In this document: positions 32,158 through 42,924 of the stretch, one piece after another
Layout of the letters: each line of letters opens with the position of its first letter
How positions within the stretch are numbered: the stretch's first letter is position 1
Origin: Zopfochytrium polystomum
Lineage: Eukaryota > Chytridiomycota > Chytridiomycetes > Chytridiales > Chytridiaceae
Reading direction: 5' to 3'
DNA length: 64,000 nt
Assembly: GCA_025765615.1 (NCBI GenBank)
Contig: JAIVFJ010000068.1
Span: 231,745 to 295,744, forward strand
Made by a program: the position numbers and the translations under genes
The notes under the pieces: generated by a model
What the model was told of the DNA's origin: nothing
Seen by the model: the letters and a program-made list of their open reading frames with translations, nothing else
The model's database searches: none

Positions 32158-32664
32158 TTGTCTCAGCGTAGCGATTCATGCAGCTTAAGCCGCGATCTCC
32201 GAGGAGGGAGGCCCAGGGTGCTTTCCCAACCCACGGCCTCCCGCACCCTGGGCTCTCCCCCTCCTTCTCCTCTTCACGGTCGGGTTTCTTTTCCCTTGGG
32301 CAGCCTTCACCGACTTCTCCCCTTATCCTCACGAGTCATTGCGGCCGGAATCGTCCGGCGCACATATACCCTTACTCCTAGTCTTATGGCGCTGGTTTTT
32401 CCTGGGCGGCCTTTTTTCCCCACAGGGGTTTTTTTGTCCGGGTTTTTTTCCCAGTCGCCTGGTGCTCACGCATCTCCCAGCCTCTCTCTTCGCTCTCTCG
32501 TCGCTCCGACTGAGCGAAAAAAAGATTGGCTTTTTTCATTTTTTTGTTTGGTTTTTGACCAAGATGCTCAGACTGAGCGGAACAAAGCTTTGAAAAGCAC
32601 CCTGGGCCTCCCTCCTCGGAGATCGCGGCTTAAGCTGCATGAATCGCTACGCTGAGACAAAGTG
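32158..32664. repeat. 67-bp perfect inverted repeat flanking about 370 bp
   Basis: TTGTCTCAGCGTAGCG at 32158 starts an arm that continues to about 32224. Its exact reverse complement ends GCTGAGACAA near 32660. The loop is T-rich and holds another GCACCCTGGGC copy. It begins about 27 bp after the recombinase stop. It may be the terminal or internal complementary region of the retroelement, or an independent foldback element. No matching copy was found left of the retroelement. Confidence 0.85.
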
Positions 32665-33322
32665 CAAAGTGCAAGTGCTTCACATTACGGTCCCCACCAG
32701 CTTGTCTCGCCAATTTTCGCACTTGTTTTTCATAACAACCGACCAAAAAAATTTTATTTTTTACTGATTTTTCGAGGGCTCAGAAAGGAGGCGAGGGAGA
32801 AGAAAACTTTTCCGGATACTGCTGTAAGTGCTTGCTTGGGCCGCCACGTTGGAAGTGCTTCGGGTTATATTTGATGAATTCTTCCCTCAATTTATCCGCC
32901 GGTTTCGCACAAGGCTCACCAATCGAGCGTAAACTGTGGGCCGTTGGCCCACCGCGTTTACAGTCAATCTCCCACAGAAATGACCCGGCTTTTAAAATGG
33001 AAAGCGGATGATGCCTATAATCGTCCCGAGAACGGCAGCTTGGTAAATGGGGCGTGGCGAGGGAATCGCGACTGGTTCGACCCCTGCGTTCCAGTCGAGG
33101 CAGCAGATCGGTGTTTCTGCATAATGGATGTAGGATGCCACAGTAACCACACTGCCGCCATCCTGACCATTTCGCCCACAACCCCGTTGGTTTTGTCACA
33201 TTCGCAAACTCTTCCGCTGCAATTTGAAGAAGGCTCTGGAATCATGAGGCGTCCGTTGCGTCGAGACTCTTGATGAAAAAAGTTGAGCAAGTTCATTGTT
33301 GCAAACCTACTGTCTCTTCACA
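32665..33322. other. Intergenic, nothing recognised
   Basis: Mixed-composition DNA without supported coding sequence between the foldback repeat and tRNA-Ser. Confidence 0.4.
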
Positions 33323-33404
33323 GACAACGTGGCCGAGTGGTTAAGGCGACAGACTTGAAATCTGTTGGGGTTTCCCCGCGTAGGTTCGAACCCTGCCGTT
33401 GTCG
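33323..33404 (+). tRNA. tRNA-Ser (anticodon UGA)
   Basis: An 82-nt cloverleaf. The acceptor stem is GACAACG with CGTTGTC and discriminator G. The D-arm is GGCCGAGTGGTTAAGGC. The anticodon stem-loop is CAGACTTGAAATCTG with anticodon TGA. The long variable arm (TGGGGTTTCCCCG) is typical of class II tRNAs. The T-arm is TAGGTTCGAACCCTG. It is intronless and lacks encoded CCA. Confidence 0.95.
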
Positions 33405-33560
33405 CAGGTCGGAATCATCGCAGCATTAACCTCTTCACCTATTGTTCGATGCTCACCAAGTTGGCCCCCCGCCGACCTTTTCGTCCGCTTGCTGCCTCGG
33501 GATATTCTTGAGCAAAAATGGCGACACTCCTGCTTCTGCACTTCGTGAGGCACGTTTCCC

Positions 33561-33630
33561 CGGACGAAGGATTGAACTCCGATTTCCACCAAGTGAACTC
33601 ACGCTCTTCCAAGTGAGCTAGATTCCCAAC
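33561..33630 (-). pseudogene. tRNA-like pseudogene A
   Basis: On the minus strand a good A box and D-arm (TAGCTCACTTGGAAGAGC) and a T-arm-like stretch (CGGAGTTCAATCCTTCG) are present. The acceptor strands do not pair and the anticodon arm is not formed, so this is probably a dead tRNA or a tRNA-derived repeat. Confidence 0.4.
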
Positions 33631-33632
33631 GA

Positions 33633-33701
33633 GTGGAAAGCCCGGGGATTGAACCCGGTACCTTAAGCGCTGGTGGTGTCTTGCCATTAGACGACCCGGG
33701 A
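33633..33701 (-). pseudogene. tRNA-like pseudogene B
   Basis: On the minus strand a D-arm (GTCTAATGGCAAGAC) and perfect T-arm (CCGGGTTCAATCCCCGG) are visible. The 5' TCCCGGG does not pair with the 3' GCTTTCC, and the anticodon stem has only three pairs. It lies only a few bases from pseudogene A on the same strand. Confidence 0.4.
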
Positions 33702-34097
33702 AGTCGGAAGTACAGAGTTCAGCAATTTTATATTCTGCGCTTACTCTGCCGTGTCGGCGTCCTCACGGTTAGTGAGAGGTGGTGGCCGCCATTTCAAGTG
33801 TAGGACGACCCGGTGGGGCACAATGCCAACAAGTAGAGAGTGCTCGCCAGTCCTGATGATCGGCTCCCGACAGCTTGCGAGATGCAAGCGGCAAATCCTG
33901 GCGGCCACGAATGTACTCGCGGGCTGCGAGCTGAAAAAAAAAAAGAAAAAAAAAAATTAGGGCGTCGCGTTATGATGGCAAATTCACTCGGCGCGTTGCT
34001 CCGTTTGTTTCCGTCGAGTCGCAGCCTTGACAGAAAAGAAACGGAGACGGAACAAAAAAAAGCCAAAAAAAAAAAAGGAACCACCAAGGTGCACACG

Positions 34098-34918
34098 ATG
34101 GCGGCGCCGGTGCCGGGGGCGGGGGGCGGGGGCGACGACGGCAGCAGCAAGAACGCACAACCACCACCACCACCACCACCACCGGGCATCATCATCCTTA
34201 GAGATTGTGCTGGAGCCATATGTGCTCCAAGAAGACGTCCCTGCGATCGACCCTGTCGACTTAATTCGCGAATTCGGCCGCCCGCGTTCCACTTTGAAAT
34301 GCGATGGCACGCCCAGTTCGTGGACGCGCTGACGGCGGTGCTTCAGATAGAGGCTGTGGCAGCGGCGCGTGATAGGGCGGAGGCGGCGGTCTGCATAGAA
34401 GTGGAGGCGGAGCGCGAACGAGTCAAAAGCAACGAGTGCGCAAAGAGGCCAAAAGACTGCGCGAAGAGACCCATTCGCTCTTCGAGAGGACCGCGGAGCT
34501 GCGCGAGGAGACGAAGGCGGTTTTGGAGAAAAGCGACGAGGTGGGACCAGAGGGGTGTGATCGTGCAATAAATCAACTCGAGATGAGGCCTCCTGTAACT
34601 TCGACGGCGTCCTCAACATCGGCCTCTTCTTCTCCGCCGCCACCCACCCACCATCGAAGCACTTCGACGTCGCCGCGGCAGCTTGCGAGGAATACTGCCC
34701 GCCGCAGAGAGGCGGTGAGGAATCGGCGACCGGCGTTTCCGCCGCGATCGCGGACGAGGGCGAGGCGATCGGTATTCGCAAACGAGTTGGCCGCCAGTTC
34801 AGAGGACGCGCTCGTCCCAGCCGACATCGAGGTAGTCTGCGTCACCATGAGGTTACGACAGTCGAACAAGGTCATGCAGGCTTCTTGGATTCCTTCGTTG
34901 CCTGCTGAAGAAAAATAA
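34098..34918 (+). CDS. Hypothetical coiled-coil protein, reading frame uncertain
   Basis: A Gly/Pro-rich start with the ATG at 34098 is followed by acidic helical sequence (LTAVLQIEAVAAARDRAEAA, about 34330-34395). A strongly charged coiled coil follows (KRLREETHSLFERTAELREE, 34448 onward), but it lies in another frame. A one-base indel or tiny intron near 34430 would join them. The tail is Ser/Pro/Arg-rich and stops at 34916-34918. The size and charged coil recall small trafficking-complex subunits, but there is no specific family match. The minus strand is also open here, so even the strand is not certain. Confidence 0.35.
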
Positions 34919-35194
34919 CACTCAAGGGAGGAAACAAAGATCAATCAGTCCATTGAGCAGCAAGTTTTTGCACTAACAAATCCTGGGGTCCAGCGAGGAT
35001 CACGTTAACTGGATCCAAAATCGCCCAATAACAGTGAGACGTAAAAAAAACAAAAAAAAAAAAAAAAAAAAAAAAAAACACCAAGTGCCCCCCCATTTCC
35101 CCCTCTTGTATGCACGTGTGATACAGTAAAATAGTCAGAAGGACTTGCCAAGACAAATTCGACGACAGCCAGCACCCTTGCTTCCCTTTGCCAG

Positions 35195-37321
35195 TTAGTG
35201 CTCGCAAAGCGAAATGCCGTACGCCTCCGCAAACCCGCCAACCTGCCCGCTGCTCCGCTCCTCCATGACCAACCGCGCGACCTTCCCCGCCTCCTCCTCG
35301 GTCCACGTCGCGCCCGCCGCCCTCGCGATTTCCCCGACAGCTACCACAGGCAGCCTGCCCCCGCGCCCGAGGGCCTCCGCCAGCTCCCCGACGACCCACT
35401 TTGTCTGCTGCCTCGGCACGTCGCGGGTCGACGGGATCCGCACACCCGGGTCGACGACAAAGAACGCCAGCACGGCGCGGCGGCCCGGGCGCGTCTTGTC
35501 CGCGAGCTCGAACGGCATCACGCGGTGCTGGTGAAAGTTTGGGAACGCGACGGCGCGGCCGTGCATCGCGCGGACGTCGCCGCTGGCGCGGACGCGGCTG
35601 CCGCCGGACTGGCTTTTGAAGCCGTACACCTTTTCGATGCCGTAGTAGCGGTCTTGCTGGTAGTCAAAGTCCGGCTCGCGGTAGGCGTGGCGGAAGGCGA
35701 CGCGCGAGTCGGCGATATTGTCGAGGTTGTAGTAGACGAGGACGGTCGCGGCGATCGCCTCGTTGTACATGCCCTCCAGGTGCCATTTACCCCCCCGGTA
35801 GGACGGCTGGTCGGGGGTCAGGCGGATCTCGGCCATTTTGACGATCACCTGGAGCGTGGTGTCGCGGAGGCTCTGCGGGTCCAGCGAGATCGGGGAGCGG
35901 TCGAAGAAAGACGGGAAGCGCGGAACGCGGATCGCGCAGTGCATGCGCTGGTACCGGACGCGGTCGGCCATGGAGATCCACCCGTCGGCGCTCTCCCCCG
36001 CCGCCTGCACGTCAGGGTCGTTTTCGTGCGCGGCGAAGACTTCCGGCGTCACGTTCCCGTGCCCGAAGCGGCCCGAGAGGAACTTGTGCTTCCGCAAGAA
36101 CGCTTCGGTCGGCTCCCACTCGCTCTTGTCGGAAAAGCTGCTTTCAGAGTACGGCGCGTTGTCGCGCCGCTCGTCGGGCACTGCGTCTGCGGATCCGATG
36201 GTGCACTCGAGCATGGGCAGGATGCGCTCAAACACCTCTGCGATGGTCTGGAACAGCTCCGGGTGCGCCTTTTCGTCCAGGTTGTTCACGTACGAGTCGA
36301 TGGTGACCGAGCCGTCCGCGGCGACGCGGAACTCGGACGGCAGCCACTGGAAGCTGTACGAAACGTCCGCTTCGGTGGTGGATCCCCACCTCGTGGGCTC
36401 GGGTTTCGCCGGTGCCTCCACCACCGATTCCCCGACGATCGCGCCCGGTGTGGCGGAAAAGAGCGTCCGGCCGAAGCAGAGCGGGTAGTCAGAGGGGTGG
36501 ATCAGGTCCAGGACCAGCCCGTCCGACCCGGGATGCCAGCGGCCGGCGTCGAGCGACGCGGCGACCAGCGGCTCGGCGAGGTCGGCGATCCTGCGGCGGA
36601 GGGATTCGGGCACGGCGGTGTCGGACACTATGACGCCGTGCGAGGCGGTCGGCCACGCCACGGCCTCGTCCTTGCAGCGCGGCGTCGAGTACCGCAGCAT
36701 CGCGCGCGCGGCGATGTCCCTCAGCTCCTCGATCATGAACGCGGCGGCGGCCTTTGCCGACTCTCGGATGTCCTCGGCGGTCTCGGGCGGCAAGTCGAGC
36801 GACAGACGCATCTGTTTGAACTCGTGGGTCGCGTCGTGGGTCTTGCGGAACAGGTAGCACATGACGCAGAGGTCGTACGACGGCGGGCAGGTTTGGCAGA
36901 CGAAGCGCGGGCCGGGGAAATCGTAGGCGCTGCATTCGTCGCAGCGGACGCCGACCCAGCCGACGGATTCGCGGACTTTGGCGAGCGGCTCGGTCGAGTC
37001 GCCGTCGATGGAGCCGTAGCGGTAGGCCAGGTCGAAGGCGAGGCCCATGTCGATCAGCGCGGCCTCGGCCTCGGCCTTCCAGCGATCGGCGACGGTCGTT
37101 GGTGGTGCCGCTGTCGCAGTGGCGGAGTCGGGGACGGCGGCAAGGAGCTTGCGCCACCAGTCGGTCTTTGATCCGAGGACGGCGTTGAGGACTCTAGTGT
37201 AGTGCGCCTCGCGCAGCGTGATGCAGGGTAGCTGAGTGTTGCGCAGACGCTTGGCGCGCTCGACGACGGCCGAAAGAGCGTCGCCAGGTTGCGTTGTCGT
37301 TGTCGATGTCGTTGCGTCCAT
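35195..37321 (-). CDS. ZZ-finger plus DUF4246 protein (708 aa)
   Basis: An intronless gene read from ATG 37321 to the stop at 35195; the frame continues upstream but only through T-rich, low-complexity sequence. Residues about 1-120 are helical. At about 130-180 there is a ZZ-type zinc finger (VRCDECSAYDFPGPRFVCQTC, then CVMCY and a His pair HDATHEF). The remaining 500 residues match the fungal DUF4246 family: SYSFQWLPSEF, YVNNLDEKAHPEL, SYRGGKWHLEGMYNEAI, VYYNLDNIADSRVAFR and FPNFHQHRVMPFEL. The HxE and distal His/Arg patterns suggest a 2-oxoglutarate/Fe(II) oxygenase fold (inference); the substrate is unknown. The ZZ finger may bind a protein partner. The reverse strand carries a 657-codon frame that is only a GC-rich shadow. 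Confidence 0.85.
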   Translation of the reverse strand: MDATTSTTTTQPGDALSAVVERAKRLRNTQLPCITLREAHYTRVLNAVLGSKTDWWRKLLAAVPDSATATAAPPTTVADRWKAEAEAALIDMGLAFDLAYRYGSIDGDSTEPLAKVRESVGWVGVRCDECSAYDFPGPRFVCQTCPPSYDLCVMCYLFRKTHDATHEFKQMRLSLDLPPETAEDIRESAKAAAAFMIEELRDIAARAMLRYSTPRCKDEAVAWPTASHGVIVSDTAVPESLRRRIADLAEPLVAASLDAGRWHPGSDGLVLDLIHPSDYPLCFGRTLFSATPGAIVGESVVEAPAKPEPTRWGSTTEADVSYSFQWLPSEFRVAADGSVTIDSYVNNLDEKAHPELFQTIAEVFERILPMLECTIGSADAVPDERRDNAPYSESSFSDKSEWEPTEAFLRKHKFLSGRFGHGNVTPEVFAAHENDPDVQAAGESADGWISMADRVRYQRMHCAIRVPRFPSFFDRSPISLDPQSLRDTTLQVIVKMAEIRLTPDQPSYRGGKWHLEGMYNEAIAATVLVYYNLDNIADSRVAFRHAYREPDFDYQQDRYYGIEKVYGFKSQSGGSRVRASGDVRAMHGRAVAFPNFHQHRVMPFELADKTRPGRRAVLAFFVVDPGVRIPSTRDVPRQQTKWVVGELAEALGRGGRLPVVAVGEIARAAGATWTEEEAGKVARLVMEERSSGQVGGFAEAYGISLCEH

Positions 37322-38013
37322 TGTCCGGCAAGGAGGAGCGTGCGCCGTGACTGTGCAAAAATGTCTGCTGTGGGGAACTTTTCCTTCTTTTTTTTTTTTT
37401 TTTCCCCAACCCGCGCGAGGCATTCTCCTTGATTTGTTTGGTTCCGGCGTACGCGTTTGAGGGAAATGGGGAGGGAGAAGGGGAGGGGCGAAAGGAATAG
37501 AGTTTTGGAGCCTTTGACTTTTGCCTACGTTTTCGAAGGTTAAGCGCAATATTAATACTCGTGTCGTTTTCAACACACCTTCATTCCTGCTGCCGCCGCC
37601 GCTGCGCCCGTCAACACCAAATTTCCAGCAGCCGCCATCGCACCTGCCCCAATTTTGAAGATGCTTGGGCCAATTTGCACTTCGCCAAGTGAAAGTGCCA
37701 CACCTAAGAGAAGTCAACCCAAAATTCTGTCTGCCCAAATTTCAACAGAGGAGGCGGCTGTGACGAAGGCGATGCGAGACGAGTTGGCAAGCGAAAATGG
37801 AGCGACGGAGAAGGGTACATCTGATTCTGGAAGGTTGCGAAAGCCACTTGCAACAGCCAATAATATGTATCCTAATGAAACCGACTGGGACCTTTGATTC
37901 AATTGAAGGTTTCCAAGAGGTGTTGGTCCTGCTCAACCTTTTTCCAAGAATGTGCCCACGTTTACGTAAAACTTTCTTTGTCAAGATGTGCAATTGGGAG
38001 CCCGAAATTCCAA
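37322..38013. other. Intergenic, probable DUF4246 gene upstream region
   Basis: Contains a poly-T tract at 37388-37403 just upstream of the DUF4246 gene. No independent gene is supported. Confidence 0.4.
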
Positions 38014-38085
38014 AGCAGCGTAGTGTAGTGGAAGCACGTTGGGCTCATAACCCAAAGGTCGAACGATCGAAAAGTTCCGCTGCTA
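38014..38085 (+). tRNA. Initiator tRNA-Met (CAU), copy 1, with a T-stem mismatch
   Basis: Seventy-two bases beginning AGCAGCG and ending CGCTGCTA, with anticodon CAT in TTGGGCTCATAACCCAA. The A1:U72 pair and the unusual T loop ATCGAAA mark an eukaryotic initiator tRNA. Compared with the copy at 53.6 kb it has A instead of C at the 3' side of the T stem, breaking one pair. It may be a weakened or decaying copy. Confidence 0.85.
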
Positions 38086-38994
38086 CAGATTATTAGCCCA
38101 TTGACCTGGGCCACCCACCTCATGACTTAGTGATATTTACGTCTGAATTGCTTTCGAACGCTCTTTGTACCGGTCACTGGGGTCAACCTCGCAGATACTG
38201 GACCTTTCATTGACAGTATTTGTGCCCGTTCACATGAACAGGTCAACTTTTGAAAGTTTTTATGTGTCGTTTCTCCTGCATGCAGTCAGCTGCTCCGACC
38301 GACACCCGCGAAGTGTTGCTGCATGGAAAACGCAAGCAGGAGACTTTCCCAGTGTGGAAAGGGCCGGAGGTAAGTAAATTGTGTTCTGCTACGCTGTGAC
38401 AAGGATTTCGGCCCGAACAGGCGGGCAAACACGCTTGCGCGACACCGATTTCCGTCACAACTCGACTCATGGCAATGATTCTGCTTGTGCGGGTGAAATA
38501 GCAGCATCCGTTTTCCGGTCAATTGCACGCAATTGAGCAAAGCAAAGGGCCAGAGACTGGACACAGACACTTCCACTGGACGGGTGCTGGCAAACAAAAC
38601 GGGACAATCAGCTGAGCAAAGAGAAAGCCAAACATCGGAATGCCCATCGAGCGAGTGTTTCCCGTCACGATAGCAGACTTCTTCTGCGCCGCATATCAGG
38701 TGAACAACCCAATCCAAAATCTCCCGGCGGCCGACGCCCTTTGGGTTAAGCCTTGAATCATCTCCTATTTGTTTGTAAGCTCAACTTTGCCTGTCTGAGA
38801 GGTGGCACACCCCACGTTGCAGTCGCGCCTTGCCATTATTCCTTATTTTTTTTTTTGGAGATGCTTTCGTGGGGTATGCTTTGACTTATCTCAAGTTACT
38901 TCTCCTTGGCCACTTTTGGTCCCTTTTTTTTTATGCCAAGCCAGCCCATCCATCAAACAAACACAAAACTTCGCCACACAAGTGCAACAACCCA
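38086..38994. other. Intergenic, nothing recognised
   Basis: No supported gene between the initiator tRNA and the F-box protein. Only short overlapping frames on both strands and T-rich tracts near 38845-38935. Confidence 0.4.
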
Positions 38995-40138
38995 ATGCGA
39001 CGCACATCGCCTCCACGACCGACGACCTCATCCCGCGACGTCGCGGCGAGACTTGGGCGCAAGTATGCATCGAAACAGGCCAGTTGCCTACCGGAATCGT
39101 CTCAGCCTATCCAGCAAGAAGTGCAAGGCCCGAGACGCGCCGCAGGGCTGAGCGACATTCCCGCCTCGATCATCTTCTCCATCTTCGTCCTTCTTCATCC
39201 TCACGACCTCGTGAACGTCCGCAACGCGTGCTACACATTCAAAGCCATCGTAGAGGATATCGATGGAGATTCACCAAATCAGCAGACCCATTCGGAAGTG
39301 CGCAGTCTCTGTCGTCTGGGCCCGTTTGCGAAGTCATATGTTTCAAACTGGTTCAACCCTAACCTCATCAGCAAGCATGGAATCAGGCTTCCACAAAGCG
39401 TCGGAAACAGGTATCGGGGTGAATCAATCGTGAAATACTGCTTCCCCCAGAGGCAGCTCCCGGGTTGCATGTGCGAACCCATCGCCGGCACTCCTGGCCA
39501 TGTACCCCTGCCACCGCCCCCACCACCGCCACAACCTGGGGCCCCACGGCCCCCCACCACCTGCGATATCCTGCCGCCGGGGGCCCCCCAGTTCATGCAA
39601 GCTTTGCGACACCGGTCCTCTCTGGCGCAAGCTTCCACCGTCGTTCGCAGCAGCGGCCGTCGCGCGGTTTGGGCTGCCCATCGAGTTCTTGGGTCTGCTC
39701 CACATGGGGCTTGCCCTGAGACTCGCTCGCGTCTCCGAACGGCGCCTGCTGCCTCCGAATGTCCACCAACCCAGCCTCGCGGAGCTCAGGAGCGACAGGC
39801 GGCTGGAGCAGGTCGCTGCGCTCTCGCTGGGGCTCACATACTTGACGTCGGGCCCAATCCGCGCGGACGAACTCCCAAAGATTCCGCTGGACGCTCTGCT
39901 TGCGGACTCCGGGCGCGTTTTGAAGGTGCTTTGTCTTACAGCGGCCGGGCCGTGGGCGCTGGCGGAGGCTCTCGACAGAGCTGATTGGGCCAAGGGGGCC
40001 AGGAGAACCAATGAGTGCGGCGGCGAGCTGGTGCACCGGTGCGTGGCAAGAGCGGCGCTGCAAGCCGCTCGTGAGGCCGGACGCGGAGACTTTGCGCGTG
40101 TAGTGATTGAGCGCGACGGTCGGCTATTTAACCTGTGA
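38995..40138 (+). CDS. F-box-like protein, exon structure uncertain
   Basis: The ATG at 38995 begins a frame with an F-box-like motif: LSDIPASIIFSIFVLLHPHD, then VRNACYTFKAIV at about residues 55-90. F-box proteins act as substrate receptors of SCF ubiquitin ligases. The frame continues to about 39440 before entering a proline-rich stretch. The best C-terminal coding signal is in another frame (about 39640-40138: FGLPIEFLGLLHMGLALRLA, then KIPLDALLADSGRVLKVL and a stop after GRLFNL). A short intron or an indel between 39440 and 39640 would join them, but I could not choose the sites. Confidence 0.5.
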
Positions 40139-40211
40139 GCAGCTGCTGTGAGTAAGGAATAAAGGAGGGAGTCGATGGTGGCATTTTAATATCAAAACCA
40201 TATCAACCTTT

Positions 40212-41114
40212 TTGCTCTTTGCCTTCGCCGTGGGAGAATTTTCAGGACCTCCAAAACAGACGTCCACACGCCAGCACCGCACTCCCCACCTTCACCCCCA
40301 TCTTCCATGGGGAAAAAGCAGCAACAAAACGCACATTGCCAGTAGCACCTGTTCGTTTTTCTCGCCCTCAAGGTATGGATACCTCTGCAATCACAAAGTA
40401 TCAAATCGACGCCGTTGGAGTCCGCTCAAAGCGGGCCTACGACCGTTGTACGGGTAGGGCACGGCGCTACCTGTAAAGCGAGTCCACCCTGCAGCTGGTC
40501 TTCTCTTCCACCAAAGCGGTGACGTCCATTGTCCTTCTCCACATGGTCGAGCAAAACTATTTCGACCTCGCGAAGCCGGTCGCAGCGTATTGGCCCGAGT
40601 TTGGCGAAGGCGGGAAAGAAAGGGTGACCGTGGGAGACCTGCAGCACCACGGCGGCGGTGCCGTTCCTTGGACGAGTACCCCGTGCCCTCGCCTGAATGC
40701 CCTCGCCTGAAGGCGTGGTGGACGAGGAGCCGCTAGCGATCAAGATTTGCGGGCCAGCCGCACGCGCTCGGGGGTGTCTCGCGCAGTGCGTACCAGGGTT
40801 AGGGTTTTCGTAAAAGGGGTTGGTTCTTAAACGAAGCCGTGAAGCGCGCGCATCCGGATGGAAAGTCGCTCCGCGAGATCATGCTATTGAGTGGGAAGAG
40901 GCCGTAATTCTCTGTTCTCGGCGTTCAGGTGGAGTTCAGGCCTCGCTCTATCGCTTTGCTGAATGCCGGCCTCTTCACACTACTTCTCAACCAACCCAGG
41001 GACGACATCCTTCCCAAGCTATACCCAGCCGCAGACGAAACGACCACCACAAGCGCCGACCCGTCAACCCCCAGCACCTACTCCTTCTTCTACGGCCTGT
41101 CGCCGGCCAACTAA
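40212..41114 (+). pseudogene. Beta-lactamase-family serine hydrolase, broken copy
   Basis: A short segment at 40485-40670 shows the class C beta-lactamase/LACTB-type active-site region: LVFSSTKAVTSIVLLHMVEQ (SxxK nucleophile), then DLAKPVAAYWPEFGEGGKE and VTVGDLQHH. Upstream sequence is interrupted by a TAA directly before this block. Downstream the similarity ends in a frameshifted stretch; another piece (GLFTLLLNQPRDDILPKLYP) lies at 40965-41030. The YxN and HxG motifs are not seen in frame. GGGTTAGGGTTTT occurs inside it at about 40797. Confidence 0.6.
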
Positions 41115-41340
41115 GGTCAAGGACAGTGAGAGTGCATCCGATGGCTGGGAGCGAGGAGGCAAAAGCGTCAAGTAGATTCGGAAACGAGAACTTGAAATAC
41201 ACAAGAGAGCTAATCTGTGTGTCTGCCTTCGTTTTGCAAGAGTAGTAACGCCAAAAGTAACAGACTTCAAACTGGGTTGGCAAGGCACGTTACTCGGCCT
41301 TAACGGAACCTTCCATCGGAAACGAAATTCTACAAAAGTT

Positions 41341-42830
41341 CCAGGTTACGGGCCGTACCCGTGAAAGGAACGGGGCAGTAAGCGCAGACTTTGAAGAGCG
41401 TCAGGCGATGTCCGAAGAAGCAAGCGGACTCAAAACCTCCATGTTCACCGTCGTAGCCGCCGGACTCCCAAAAACTATCCAAGCTATTGGCTGGATGGCC
41501 ATTCAACCAGGCAGAAGACCTTGACATTGGAAAACACGGCGCTACCCGAGAACTAGTGATGAAAGCCCGTGGTGTGGCGCCCACACTCGAGAACCATATT
41601 CTTCAAATAGTCCAAGTTACTGGCTCAAAAGCGCATGTCGAGTGAGGTAGATGACTTGGACTTTGAGGAACGTGGTTCAGTTGGATGGGTCGGGGAAATG
41701 TGGCCTATGCGGGGTTGTCGGGGCTGGAAAATGAGGGCGACACGACCAGTCGGAGTTTTCGAAAAGCTTGGGTTCTCCTCAAAATCCAAGTTACTCGCCG
41801 AACGCGCTGAGTCAACGCAAATACATTCGGGGAAAAACTTTGATTAAAAGGAAACCAGGGTGGAGATTTTGGAAAAGCAGAGCGAGTCGTGGTGTGGAAG
41901 GGGTGGGACGGTAATCAAGGTCACTCGAAGTTCTCCAAAAAAATCCAAGTTACAGGCCCGAACCACTTTTGAACGGGGCAGTCGACTCAGACCTTGAAGA
42001 ACTTCGAGGCAAAACGAAACTTTGATTTTTACTATGTCGCGGCCAAATTCTCCAATAATATCCAAGTTACTGGCTCGAAGTTGATTCCATCGAGGCAGAA
42101 TACTTAGACATCGGAGAAGGTGGCGCATCTCAGAAGTGGAGACAGGAGGAAGCACAAGCGGTCGAATCCGACAATCGGTTCGCCACGACGTCCAAATTCT
42201 TCAAATAGTCCAAGTTACTGGCTCAACGCCCAATGGCAAGCGAGGCAGATGACTCGGACTTTGAGGAATGTGGCTAGTTTGGAAGGCGGACAGGGGGAAC
42301 AGTGGATGCGGACAGAAAAAAGAAGAAGCAACACCGCAAAGAAACCGGAAACTTCAGCCGCCTGGGTTCTCCTTAAAATCCAAGTTACACGCCGAATACG
42401 GTGAGATCATCTCCGTGCATTAGGGGAGCAACTCAGATCAAGGGAAACCAGACCGAAACGCTTTCAAATAGTCCAAGTTACGGCCTCAACACCCAATGGC
42501 AAACGAGGCAGATAACCCGGACTTTGAGGAATGTGGATAGGTTGGAAGGCGGACGGGGGGAAGCGGTGGATGCGGACTGAGTGAGAAAACGAAGTGCCAA
42601 CACCGCAAAAGACAGGAAGCCTGGGTTCTCCTTAAAATCCAAGTTATTTGCCAAAAATGCTGAGATCATCTCCAAGCATCCGGGAAGCAACTCAGATTAA
42701 GGGAAACCAGGACCGAAACGTTCAGGGAAGGAGTTGACAGCATCGTTGAAGGGAGGAGTGGAGTTCTGGAGGTCGAGAGGCGAGCCACGCTGACGGTCCC
42801 AGCGTCCCGGGAGGAATCCAAGTTGACCGC
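41341..42830. repeat. Degenerate tandem array with TCCAAGTTACTGGC core (11 copies)
   Basis: The core TCCAAGTTAC or a variant occurs at about 41341, 41479, 41612, 41786, 41945, 42062, 42210, 42380, 42473, 42639 and 42818, an average spacing near 148 bp. Within it, 42189-42461 and 42462-42721 are two adjacent copies of a roughly 260-bp higher-order unit, about 85% alike. On the minus strand each core spells a variant of NLDF/NLDI, so the array may descend from a repeat protein. No open frame survives. Confidence 0.8.
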
Positions 42831-42924
42831 CCGTCTGAAAGCCTCTCGATCTCGCGGAGAAAAGTTGAGCTGACGGAGCAAGGGAGGATGGGTGATGGCA
42901 ATCTGAGCGAGATCGGTGGTCGAG

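Noticed and set aside
33984..34781. Minus-strand frame with a GDVEVLRWW ankyrin-like piece
   Set aside because: Only one unit is visible and the rest is Arg/Ser-rich. The plus-strand coiled coil seemed at least as likely, so the ankyrin reading was noted but not annotated.
35198..37171. 657-codon plus-strand open frame opposite the DUF4246 gene
   Set aside because: It is a GC-rich antisense shadow. The minus strand has ZZ and DUF4246 motifs, while the plus frame is Arg/Ala/Val-rich with no motif.
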